This document shows, piece by piece, positions 33,808-41,583 of a stretch of 45,714 bases of DNA; within the stretch, counting starts at the first letter, position 1, and each line of letters starts with the position of its first letter. The notes under the pieces were generated by a model, which had not been told where the DNA came from, did not search any database, and worked only from the letters and a program-made list of their open reading frames with translations. The translations under genes were made by a program, and so were the position numbers. This DNA comes from Bacteroidales bacterium (GTDB lineage Bacteria; Bacteroidota; Bacteroidia; Bacteroidales; P3): NCBI GenBank assembly GCA_017451385.1, contig JAFSPS010000001.1, positions 1-45,714 on the forward strand. The letters run 5' to 3'.

Positions 33808-35385
33808 ATGGCAAAAACACTTCTTTTGGGCGATGAAGCCATAGCACAAGCATTCATTGATGCTGGCGGCACCGCCATCAATAGTTACCCTGGCACCCCC
33901 TCGACACAGATAACCGAATATGTCATGAAGTCGAAAGAGGCTGCCGCTAAAGGCATCCGTGCCAACTGGTGCGCCAACGAGAAAACGGCCCTCGAAGCCT
34001 CTATAGGTGTGGCCTATACGGGCCGTCGCGCCATGACCTGCATGAAGCATGTGGGCATGAACGTCTGTGGCGACCCCTTCATGAACGCCGCCATCATCGG
34101 CACGCGCGGCGTCCTCGTGGTGGTGGCAGACGACCCCAGCATGTTCTCCTCGCAGGACGAGCAGGACAGCCGTTTCTACGGCCATTGGGCTATGATTCCC
34201 ATGCTGGAGCCCTCCAACCAGCAGGAGGCTTACGATATGGTGTTCCACGGTTTCGCCCTCAGCGAGCAGATGGGCACGCCCGTGCTGATGCGCATCCCTA
34301 CGCGTCTGGCGCATAGCCGTGCCGGCGTAGAGCGCCGTGAGGCGTTGCCGCAGAACCCCGTCTCCATGCCCAGTGACCCCAAGAGCTTTGTGCTGCTGCC
34401 CGTCAACGCCAAACGCCTCTACCGTGAGCTGATAGACAAGCAGCCTCGCTTCGAGGAGTCGTCCGAGAAGAGCGGCTACAACCAATATGTGGAAGGCAAG
34501 GACCATTCGCGTGGCATCGTCACCACCGGCATAGCCTACAACTACCTGCAGGAGAACTTTGCCGACGGCAAGTGCCCTTACCCCGTGGTGAAGATTACGC
34601 AATATCCGCTGCCCATGCAGATGCTGCGTCGCCTCTATGACGAGTGCGACGAGGTGCTGGTGCTCGAGGACGGACAGCCCTTCGTCGAGGAGCAGCTCAA
34701 AGGTCTGGCTGGCGGCAAGCCTATTCACGGCCGTCTCGATGAGACCATACGTCGCGACGGCGAGCTCAACGCCGAGAAGGTGGCACGCGCCCTCGGCATG
34801 GCGGTGGCACAGGGGCCCGCAGTGCCCGACGTGGTGGTCAACCGTCCGCCGGCACTCTGCCAGGGATGCCCCCACCACGACAGCTACAACGCCGTCATCG
34901 AGGTGATGAAGGACTATCCCGACGGACGCGTCTTCGGCGACATCGGATGCTATACCCTCGGCTACAACCTCGGCGCCATCAACACCACAGTATGTATGGG
35001 TGCCTCCATCACGATGGCCAAGGGTGCTTCGGAGAGCGGCATATTCCCCTCGCTGGCAGTGATAGGCGACGGCACCTTCGGCCATAGCGGCATGACGGGC
35101 CTGCTGGACTGCGTCAACGAGAAAGCCAACGTGGTGGTCATCATCCTCGACAACGACATCACCGCCATGACGGGTGGACAGCCATCCAGCGCCAACCAGA
35201 AGATACGCAATATCTGCATAGGCATCGGCGTGGAGCCCGACCACATACGCAGCATCGTGCCGCTGCCTAAGAACCATGACGAGTTTGTGCGCATACTCCG
35301 TGAGGAGATTAGCTACAACGGCGTCAGCGTCATCATCCCGCAGCGCACCTGCCTCGTAGAACTAAAAAAACATCTGAAGAAGTAA
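33808..35385 (+). CDS. iorA: Indolepyruvate:ferredoxin oxidoreductase, alpha subunit
   Basis: A 525-residue thiamine-diphosphate enzyme subunit that, with IorB, oxidatively decarboxylates aryl pyruvates (or forms them in reverse) using ferredoxin. The N-terminal pyrimidine-binding domain has SYPGTPSTQITEY (about 25-37) and ANEKTALEASIGVAYTG. The C-terminal domain has ALCQGCPHHDSYN (about 349-361, two cysteines for a cluster), VFGDIGCYTLG, and the thiamine-diphosphate motif GDGTFGHSGMTGLLDCVNE with NDITAMTGGQPSS. The protein ends at KKHLKK, about where the family's usual C-terminal two-[4Fe-4S] ferredoxin domain would begin; that domain is missing. iorB follows 135 bp downstream. Confidence 0.92.
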   Translation: MAKTLLLGDEAIAQAFIDAGGTAINSYPGTPSTQITEYVMKSKEAAAKGIRANWCANEKTALEASIGVAYTGRRAMTCMKHVGMNVCGDPFMNAAIIGTRGVLVVVADDPSMFSSQDEQDSRFYGHWAMIPMLEPSNQQEAYDMVFHGFALSEQMGTPVLMRIPTRLAHSRAGVERREALPQNPVSMPSDPKSFVLLPVNAKRLYRELIDKQPRFEESSEKSGYNQYVEGKDHSRGIVTTGIAYNYLQENFADGKCPYPVVKITQYPLPMQMLRRLYDECDEVLVLEDGQPFVEEQLKGLAGGKPIHGRLDETIRRDGELNAEKVARALGMAVAQGPAVPDVVVNRPPALCQGCPHHDSYNAVIEVMKDYPDGRVFGDIGCYTLGYNLGAINTTVCMGASITMAKGASESGIFPSLAVIGDGTFGHSGMTGLLDCVNEKANVVVIILDNDITAMTGGQPSSANQKIRNICIGIGVEPDHIRSIVPLPKNHDEFVRILREEISYNGVSVIIPQRTCLVELKKHLKK

Positions 35386-35520
35386 GCATTGAAATTGCCA
35401 GGTCATAAGACACTCTGATTTTCAGATAAGATATCATTCGGTACGGATGCAATCTTTTTATCAACAGTACGAAAAGCTGACAATCTCAATATCAATAAAA
35501 CGACAATCATTCTTTCATCC

Positions 35521-36087
35521 ATGAAAAAAGACATCATACTTTGTGGCGTAGGAGGCGACGGCATCGTCTCCGTGGCCAAGATAATAAGCGATGCGGCCCT
35601 CAACCTCGGCCTTAACGTCAAGCAGAGCGAGATACACGGCATGTCGCAACGCGGCGGCTCGGTGTTCTCCCATCTGCGCATCAGCAGCGAGCCCATCTTT
35701 GCCGATGTCATCCCCGAAGGCAAAGCCGACATAATCCTCAGTAGCGAGCCTATGGAGGCTCTGCGCTACCTGCCTTTCCTCGCTCCCGATGGTCAGGTCA
35801 TCACCAACAGCGACCCCTTCATCAACATCGGTCACTATCCCGAGGTGGAGAAGGTGCAGGCAGAGCTGAAGAAGCTGCCGCACTGCGTGGCTTTCAACGC
35901 CAACGCCATAGCCAAAGAGCTCAAGGCTCGCGGCAACATGGTGTTGCTTGGTGCCGCTGCTCCCTATCTGGAGATAGACTTTGAGGAGCTGGAGAAGGCT
36001 ATCCACAACATCTTCGGCCGAAAGGGCGAAGAGGTGGTCAACACCAATATCGCCGCCATCCGCGAAGGTCGCAAGCAGACGGCGTAA
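35521..36087 (+). CDS. iorB: Indolepyruvate oxidoreductase, beta subunit
   Basis: A 188-residue gamma-type subunit of the 2-oxoacid:acceptor oxidoreductase family and partner of IorA. Motifs: ILCGVGGDGIVSVAKIISDA (about 5-24, glycine-rich) and EIHGMSQRGGSVFSHLRISS (about 38-57, the family's SQRGG). Length is normal. It is separated from iorA by 135 bp without a recognisable terminator and followed by a strong terminator, so iorAB form one unit, possibly with gldD upstream. Confidence 0.92.
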   Translation: MKKDIILCGVGGDGIVSVAKIISDAALNLGLNVKQSEIHGMSQRGGSVFSHLRISSEPIFADVIPEGKADIILSSEPMEALRYLPFLAPDGQVITNSDPFINIGHYPEVEKVQAELKKLPHCVAFNANAIAKELKARGNMVLLGAAAPYLEIDFEELEKAIHNIFGRKGEEVVNTNIAAIREGRKQTA

Positions 36088-36108
36088 CGCCTTTAGGTTA
36101 TGATTGAT

Positions 36109-36151
36109 AGACAAGGCTTATGGACTGTTCTCCCGTCTGTAAGCCTTGTCT
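36109..36151 (+). terminator. Terminator downstream of iorB
   Basis: AGACAAGGCTTA (36109-36120) pairs with TAAGCCTTGTCT (36140-36151), a 12-bp perfect stem with a 19-base loop, followed by TTTATAG. Confidence 0.65.
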
Positions 36152-36237
36152 TTATAGCAGCTGCCGGCAAACTGTTGTCACTGAACAGAAGTATAAGTGG
36201 TGTGCTATTTGAATTGACGCAGCATGATGACTCCTTC

Positions 36238-36340
36238 AGGGACTTCTATAAACACCATGTTAGAGGTTCTATCTAAAATGGTTAATGTCAGATGTTCAGA
36301 CTGCCTAACTCCGTAGAGGTTGCATATTTTATAGATACCA
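36238..36340. repeat. MITE-like dispersed repeat, copy C
   Basis: It aligns with copies A and B. It begins AGGGACTTCTATAAACACC and ends with a CTCCGTAGAGGTTGCATA motif. TCTATAAA (36245-36252) and TTTATAGA (36328-36335) are perfect 8-bp terminal inverted repeats. It accounts for much of the 312-bp gap between iorB and aroE; the rest shows only the iorB terminator. Confidence 0.7.
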
Positions 36341-36399
36341 CAATTTAGTCTGTTTGCCGTTTAGCGCGTTATTATTATGTATTCAGTTTGTCCCCAACT

Positions 36400-37167
36400 A
36401 TGAAACACTATGCCCTCATAGGTCATCCTGTTGCCCACAGCCTGTCGGCAACGCTGTTTGACGACTACTGCCGCGAGCATGGCATAACTGGCAGCCGCTA
36501 CCTGCTGTGCGATATGCAGGAGGAGCAGTTGCGTCCTGCGGCGTTGCGCCAGTGGGTGACTGATAACGAGATATATGGCTTCAACGTTACCGTGCCCTAC
36601 AAGCGAACCATCATAGCATCCCTCGATTATCTCACGCCAGCTGCAGAGACTGTGGGTGCCGTCAACTGCATCGCTGTGAGCCGTCAGGGTGGGCGAGTGG
36701 TGCTGACGGGGCACAATACCGATGCCGCAGCCTTCGAGCAGACCCTCCGTCCGCTGCTGCTTCCGCACCATCGGGCAGCCATCATCCTCGGCACGGGCGG
36801 TGCCGCTCATGCCGTAGCGTATGCCCTCAGGACGCTCGGCATCGACTACCGCTATGTTAGTCGCCGCCCCGAGCTGTCGCCCCTTGCCGGCAGCGTCATA
36901 GGCTATGGCGAGGCAGCGGAACAGTGTGGCTACCGCCTGCTGATAGTCAATGCCACACCTGTCGGCATGGCTCCTGCCGTGGAGGCTACGCCGTGGCCCT
37001 ATGCCTACCTGCTCGACGAGCGGCACCTATGCTACGACTTGATTTATGCGCCTGCCGAGAGCCGTTTCCTCTGCGAGGCGCGCCAACGCGGTGCCGCCAC
37101 CTGCAACGGTCTCGCCATGCTCCACCGTCAGGCCCTGCTGAGCTACACACTGTGGGATGTCAAATAA
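36400..37167 (+). CDS. aroE: Shikimate dehydrogenase
   Basis: A 255-residue NADPH-dependent enzyme that reduces 3-dehydroshikimate in the aromatic amino-acid pathway. N-terminal substrate domain: IGHPVAHSLSATLFD (about 6-20, Ser pair for substrate), GFNVTVPYKRTI (Lys as catalytic base, about 62-73) and GAVNCIAV. NADP domain: GHNTDAAAFEQ and ILGTGGAAHAVAYAL (about 129-143). The C-terminal GAATCNGLAMLHRQALLSY (about 227-245) holds the conserved Gln. The start is ATG 36400; the frame opens at an upstream TTG but MKHYALIGHP is the natural start. Length is slightly short but complete. Confidence 0.93.
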   Translation: MKHYALIGHPVAHSLSATLFDDYCREHGITGSRYLLCDMQEEQLRPAALRQWVTDNEIYGFNVTVPYKRTIIASLDYLTPAAETVGAVNCIAVSRQGGRVVLTGHNTDAAAFEQTLRPLLLPHHRAAIILGTGGAAHAVAYALRTLGIDYRYVSRRPELSPLAGSVIGYGEAAEQCGYRLLIVNATPVGMAPAVEATPWPYAYLLDERHLCYDLIYAPAESRFLCEARQRGAATCNGLAMLHRQALLSYTLWDVK

Positions 37168-37196
37168 TTCAAAAAGAGATATTGGTGTCCGATAAA

Positions 37197-37274
37197 ATGA
37201 GAAAAAAAATGCCACTTGAGAAAATCAAGTTATTGAAAGACGGAAAGAGTGATATTCAGAAAACGTCGGTATGA
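37197..37274 (+). CDS. Possible 25-residue small ORF, lysine-rich
   Basis: ATG at 37197 opens a 25-codon frame (MRKKMPLEKIKLLKDGKSDI...) that overlaps the start of the gene at 37249 in another frame. It may be a real leader peptide, or the true N-terminus of that gene separated by a frameshift. No homology recognised. Confidence 0.25.
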   Translation: MRKKMPLEKIKLLKDGKSDIQKTSV

Positions 37275-38076
37275 AAAAGTAAGCCCACTTCTCAGAATTG
37301 TAACATGGAAGCAGAAACATCCAGAAGAATACTCACGTTTCTCCTTAGATATGATGAAGGTCGAGCGCAACGACTTCAGCTGCTTTGAACGTATATTCAA
37401 GATGGCAGTAAACTTTGTGCCGATATACGTTCTTGTCGAATGCTGCAAATTGATAGTACCTGATTCTGAAGAAGTGCTGTCTGCTGATGAAAGTACAGCA
37501 GTTGCCAGCCGAGTAGTTGATGAATTGATGGGACTGAAGGGCTATCTGAGATTTGGAGTGTACACAGAAACAGTAGGGGAAAAAGATGCCACTGGCCCAT
37601 CTGAGCAGTTCCTAATAAGGGAGTTTAGTTTGGCTGACAAGGACCAAAGCGAGGTGGACGACGAACATATCTATGTTCCTTCCGTGACCGCCCAGGAGTT
37701 TTGGGAGTCGTTGCCGTCCTTTGTTCAGATGGCAATATTCACTTTTGGGAAGGGACATTCTGCCGATGAGCTTGCAACTCAGTCAAAGAAAATTATGCTG
37801 TCAGCCATACAAGCGTTGAAGGAGGCGATTCTGACGGCTCTCAACGATATGGAACACGAATACGAAACAGCCTATATCAAGGCCGCACTCATCCGTTCTC
37901 ATCATCTTGAACCGCACATTTCCTTTTCAGTATTTCTCCGTGCCATCTGCAATTTCTCTCGCAGAGAGTACAAGTACGACCCTGCCCAAAGGGTTGATAC
38001 CGTCATCTATCATGATGAAAAGGAGTTCATGACATCCAAGAGTTCAAAGTGGCAACGAGGTAGAAGGATTGTGTAG
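37249..38076 (+). CDS. Hypothetical protein, island left-flank gene
   Basis: A 275-residue protein not recognised. The longest frame starts at GTG 37249; ATG codons at 37351 and 37354 are alternatives, and the small ORF just before, in another frame, raises the chance of a frameshift near the start. It is mostly helical and charged, without signal peptide or membrane segment, and has no visible catalytic motif. Its last 56 residues (from LEPHISFSVFLRAI to WQRGRRIV) recur, 42 identical by eye, in the fragment at 44697-44948. It ends at a TAG where the second copy has TCG and reads on into YLTSVFGIYR; translating past the TAG here gives YLTEVFRATQIQ, so this copy seems shortened by a point change. 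Adjacent to aroE on the left and the Qat island on the right. Confidence 0.6.
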   Translation: MIFRKRRYEKVSPLLRIVTWKQKHPEEYSRFSLDMMKVERNDFSCFERIFKMAVNFVPIYVLVECCKLIVPDSEEVLSADESTAVASRVVDELMGLKGYLRFGVYTETVGEKDATGPSEQFLIREFSLADKDQSEVDDEHIYVPSVTAQEFWESLPSFVQMAIFTFGKGHSADELATQSKKIMLSAIQALKEAILTALNDMEHEYETAYIKAALIRSHHLEPHISFSVFLRAICNFSRREYKYDPAQRVDTVIYHDEKEFMTSKSSKWQRGRRIV

Positions 38077-38097
38077 TATCTGACAGAAGTGTTTAGG
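37905..38097 (+). repeat. Direct repeat, left copy
   Basis: The 3' end of the gene at 37249 and about 20 bp beyond. It matches 44744-44936 at a constant offset of 6839 bp with no gaps, including a 20-bp identical block AAGAGTTCAAAGTGGCAACG (38038-38057 and 44877-44896). Confidence 0.85.
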
Positions 38098-38185
38098 GCA
38101 ACGCAAATACAATAGGCAAACAAGGAAAATGGTGATTTGTGATAAAAAAGTGTGAAATTATCGCAAAAAGTCTGGGTTTATTATT

Positions 38186-38213
38186 TTTGTTTTATAAAAA
38201 ACACCTATCTTTG
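38186..38213 (+). promoter_or_regulatory. Promoter candidate for the island operon
   Basis: TATCTTTG (38206-38213) is an exact -7 match, 48 bp before the ATPase start. TTTG at 38186-38189 is a possible -33 but only 16 bp away, shorter than the usual 19. No comparable -7 element was seen immediately before qatA, so this may serve the whole run to qatD. Confidence 0.55.
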
Positions 38214-38261
38214 CAAATCAAACTTTATAAAAATACACTATTCTTATAAAATATAATTTAT

Positions 38262-39515
38262 ATGAGTGTCGGTAAAGATGTCATCAAACAATGCCTAATC
38301 AGTAAGCAACGCGAGGTGGATGAAGCGGTGATAGTGAACCGTCCCGTTGAATTCGAAGAGAACGGCAACTATGTGATAGTTGGTGTGAGACATTCGGGTA
38401 AGTCGTACCTGCTTTATCAGCGCGTGCGTCAGCTACAAGCAGCCGGAAAGGGATGGGACGAGATATTGTTTGTGGACTTTGAGGATGAGCGTCTGGCGGA
38501 ATTCCAGACGGAAGACTTCAATAGTCTGCTGGAGGCTCATCTGGAACTGTATGGTAAGAAGCCGGTGGTATTCCTGGACGAGGTGCAGAACATTCCTCAC
38601 TGGGATAAGTTTGTGCGCCGTCTGGCTGATGCTAAATACCGTGTTTATGTGACGGGCAGCAATGCAAAGATGCTGAGCAAGGAGGTGGCAACCACGCTGG
38701 GCGGACGGTTCTTTATCTATGATGCGTACCCATATTCATTCAAAGAGTATCTGGCAGCGCAGCAGGTGGAACTGAAAGAGCATTGGGAGTATGACACGAT
38801 TCAGAGAAGTGAAGTGAAGCGACATCTGAATGAGTACTTTTATTACGGAGGTCTGCCAGAGATCCTGTCGTTTAAGAACAAAAGGATTATGCTTTCAAGT
38901 CTTTACCAGAAGATTTACCTGGGTGACATCTGTGCGCGAAACAACATTAAGAACGACAGGGTACTGAACATTCTTATCAAGAAAATGGCAGAGAGCGTGA
39001 AGCAACCATTGTCGTATAACAGGCTGAAAAATGTAATTGTGTCAACGGGGTCGCCCATCAGTGTGCCTACTACGATAGACTATGTGGGTTATGCCGCTGA
39101 CAGTTGGCTTATATTGCCTATGGAGAATGAGGTGGGTAAGCTGACTGAAAAGGAGATGCAGAAGAAATACTATTTCATAGACAACGGATTGCTGAATCTG
39201 TTCCTGATGAACTCAGAGACATCATTACTGGAGAACATGGTAGCGGTGGAGTTGTGCAGGCGGTTTGGCAAAAAGAATGTGTTTTTCCTGAACGCGGAGA
39301 AGGAGATAGACTTCATAGTACCTGACGAGAAGTTGGCGATACAAGTGTCCTACAGCATCAAGGATGAGACCACTTACAACAGAGAGGTTCCGCTATTGGC
39401 GAAGTATGCCAAAGCGCACGAGGACTGGAAGTGCCTGCTGATTACGTATGATGAGGAGGGCACAGAAGAGGAAATACCCGTGGTGCCAGTGTGGAAGTGG
39501 CTGATGAAGAGGTGA
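38262..39515 (+). CDS. AAA-type ATPase with DUF4143 C-terminal domain
   Basis: A 417-residue protein. The N-terminal ATPase has Walker A GVRHSGKS (41-48), Walker B KPVVFLDEVQNI (about 101-112) and a VYVTGSNAKML sensor-like segment; the C-terminal DUF4143-type region ends in a nuclease-like fold (KNVFFLNAEKEIDFIVPDE, near 340). In PD-(D/E)XK relatives a lysine follows in the next strand; here the strand reads AIQVSYS with no lysine, so nuclease activity is doubtful. Proteins of this class are frequent in Bacteroidetes accessory regions. It begins the island operon: the next gene starts 18 bp after its stop and qatA follows directly. It may be a separate gene or an accessory component of the defence locus. 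Confidence 0.85.
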   Translation: MSVGKDVIKQCLISKQREVDEAVIVNRPVEFEENGNYVIVGVRHSGKSYLLYQRVRQLQAAGKGWDEILFVDFEDERLAEFQTEDFNSLLEAHLELYGKKPVVFLDEVQNIPHWDKFVRRLADAKYRVYVTGSNAKMLSKEVATTLGGRFFIYDAYPYSFKEYLAAQQVELKEHWEYDTIQRSEVKRHLNEYFYYGGLPEILSFKNKRIMLSSLYQKIYLGDICARNNIKNDRVLNILIKKMAESVKQPLSYNRLKNVIVSTGSPISVPTTIDYVGYAADSWLILPMENEVGKLTEKEMQKKYYFIDNGLLNLFLMNSETSLLENMVAVELCRRFGKKNVFFLNAEKEIDFIVPDEKLAIQVSYSIKDETTYNREVPLLAKYAKAHEDWKCLLITYDEEGTEEEIPVVPVWKWLMKR

Positions 39516-39532
39516 GTTTGAAGGTAAGGAAT

Positions 39533-39766
39533 ATGACGCAGGAGGAGAGATGGTTGGTACAATGGAAGGCAGTTATGTACTTCGTGGCGTCCAATAGATG
39601 TAGGCCGTCGGAGTATAATCCTGAAGAACGTAACTCTTGGAACTGGTTCCAGCATACTCAAAAGCAATTAAACACGGGGTCGTTAAAGCAGGAACGGGTA
39701 ACGCTTTTCCAGAAGTTGTTGGAATATGGAGAGAAATATTGGAGAGTGAACCAGTGGGTGTTATAA
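39533..39766 (+). CDS. Small Trp-rich protein, helicase-associated-domain-like
   Basis: A 77-residue protein (MTQEERWLVQWKAVMYFVAS...) fitted exactly between the ATPase and qatA: it starts 18 bp after one and ends 2 bp before the other. Tryptophans and arginines are spaced as in the small DNA-binding helicase-associated domain (W-x-x-Q-W, RPSEYNPEERNSWNWF, L-x-x-ER-x-x-L-F-x-K-L, ending YW). Family assignment is by pattern only. The frame is open 14 codons further upstream inside the previous gene; the ATG at 39533 is chosen. It may bind nucleic acid. Confidence 0.6.
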   Translation: MTQEERWLVQWKAVMYFVASNRCRPSEYNPEERNSWNWFQHTQKQLNTGSLKQERVTLFQKLLEYGEKYWRVNQWVL

Positions 39767-39768
39767 CT

Positions 39769-41577
39769 ATGGCAATAACTTATAAAATGAAAAATAGAAT
39801 GTGGAAAGATTCCGAAGCGGATCTTGATTTTCTGAATTTCAATTACCTTGCTGAGCAAGTGGTTGAAATCTCCAAGGATGACAATCTAAGCCCGGCTACC
39901 ATAGGAATCTATGGGGACTGGGGTAGCGGTAAGTCTTCCTTGATGAAGATGGTAAAGAAGTCTTTGGATACTGACGAAAAGACGCTTACTGTTGAATTCA
40001 ATGGATGGCTCTTTGAGGGCTATGAGGATGCAAAGACTGCCCTTTGCGGAACCATCCTTGACGAGATGCATAAGCATGAGAAGCGTTTTGCTAAAGCCAA
40101 GAATAAAATAAAAGCCTTGCTCGATAAGGTTGATGGAGGCAAACTATTAAGCAAAGGAGTCAAGTATGGACTTGATTTTCTGCTGACAGGTGGTATTGGA
40201 ACGGTAACAGAACTAACGCTTACCGGTTTAATCAGTGCTGTGAAGCAGAAGGTGGGCGATGTATCAGAAGATGAAATCAAAAAGGTCGTTGATGCCTTAA
40301 AGGCAGACGACACCAAGCGGTCTGAAATAAAGAACTTTCGTAAGACTTTCAAGGAGGTTTTCGAAGAATGCAAGGGCGAGCGTCTTGTTGTGTTCATTGA
40401 TGAACTTGACCGCTGTATCCCAGATACCGTTCTAGATATATTCGAGGCAATCCGCTTGTTCCTTTATGTTCCTGGTACAACTTTCATTATTGGTGCAGAT
40501 GAGCGTCTTGTCAGTTACGCTGTCAAAACCAAGTACAAGGATATTCCTGGTCACGATATTGACATCAGCAAGGAGTATTTAGAGAAGTTAGTTCAGTATC
40601 CAGTAAAGATACCTCAGCTCAACGAATCAGAGGTTAAGCAGTATATTACCTGCCTATTACTGCAAAATGAAGATTTGGATATGAAAAATGTGGCAGAAGC
40701 TTTACCTAAACTGAGTATCAATGAGGAGTTCACCATAGATACGGTAAAGTATGCCACAGGGAAGGAACCTACCGAAAGTGTCAAGGAGGCCTTTGACCTG
40801 TCCAATCAAATATACTCTGCTCTTGCCACTTTGATGAAAGGTAATCCCCGTCATTGCAAACGTTTCTTTAACACCCTTATGATGCGTATAGCTTTGGCAG
40901 ATCGCAGGGGTATAACGTTACAGAAGAAAGTTCTAGCCAAACTGATGCTGGCAGAATACTATAAACCTAGCTTCATAGATGCATTGATGAAACCAGAAAG
41001 CAAGGAGGAGTTAAAGCAACTGGAGGGCGGCAGTGGCGAAGCTACTTTCACGGCTCTGAAAGACTGGGGCAATGACGAATGGTTGAAGAAATGGGCACAA
41101 GGTGAGCCAATGCTCAGCAGAATAGATAATCTTGCAGATTATTTCTATTTCTCCCGTGAGAGCAGGAAATTCTACTCGTCGAATTCTGAGATACTTAGCA
41201 CTGAGGCAAAAAGGTTGCTACAGGATCTGTTAGATTCTTCCGATTCTGCAAGAAGCAAGGCTGTAGAATCAGCCAAACAGTTGGCACCTGCTGAGCAAGT
41301 ACTCCTATCAAACGCTATGTTTGATGAAATGGCCAAGGAAGAGGAAATTGACAATAAAAAGTTCAAGACGTATTTGGAACTATCCGTTGGACTCAATCAG
41401 CAAAAAGAGACAGTGGTTAGGATTAAGACACTTCCGGTAGCTAGAATAACGGCAGGAATTGTCGGTCAGATGACAGCTTTCGTCAAGACACTTGACAATG
41501 AAACGAAAGGAAACCTCAAGGTATTCTTGAATACAAATAGCAAACTTTCAATGGCAATCAATACCGTCTTTAAATAA
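39769..41577 (+). CDS. qatA: KAP-family P-loop NTPase, QatA
   Basis: A 602-residue ATPase. Walker A is GDWGSGKSS (49-57) and Walker B is RLVVFIDELDRC (about 204-215), with the KAP-type DELDRC. A hydrophobic segment between them (DFLLTGGIGTVTELTLTGLI, near 124-143) fits the membrane-associated insert known in KAP proteins. A helical C-terminal half follows. The ATG at 39769 is chosen because it is 2 bp after the preceding stop and leaves a normal N-terminus (the frame is open 44 codons upstream). With QatB, QatC and QatD immediately downstream it forms the four-gene Qat anti-phage system. The mechanism of Qat is not established from sequence. Confidence 0.9.
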   Translation: MAITYKMKNRMWKDSEADLDFLNFNYLAEQVVEISKDDNLSPATIGIYGDWGSGKSSLMKMVKKSLDTDEKTLTVEFNGWLFEGYEDAKTALCGTILDEMHKHEKRFAKAKNKIKALLDKVDGGKLLSKGVKYGLDFLLTGGIGTVTELTLTGLISAVKQKVGDVSEDEIKKVVDALKADDTKRSEIKNFRKTFKEVFEECKGERLVVFIDELDRCIPDTVLDIFEAIRLFLYVPGTTFIIGADERLVSYAVKTKYKDIPGHDIDISKEYLEKLVQYPVKIPQLNESEVKQYITCLLLQNEDLDMKNVAEALPKLSINEEFTIDTVKYATGKEPTESVKEAFDLSNQIYSALATLMKGNPRHCKRFFNTLMMRIALADRRGITLQKKVLAKLMLAEYYKPSFIDALMKPESKEELKQLEGGSGEATFTALKDWGNDEWLKKWAQGEPMLSRIDNLADYFYFSRESRKFYSSNSEILSTEAKRLLQDLLDSSDSARSKAVESAKQLAPAEQVLLSNAMFDEMAKEEEIDNKKFKTYLELSVGLNQQKETVVRIKTLPVARITAGIVGQMTAFVKTLDNETKGNLKVFLNTNSKLSMAINTVFK

Positions 41578-41583
41578 TAAGTC

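Noticed and set aside
40125-40260. Hydrophobic stretch in QatA considered as a frameshift or fusion.
   Set aside because: The reading frame is continuous and KAP ATPases are known to carry a membrane insert between the Walker motifs.
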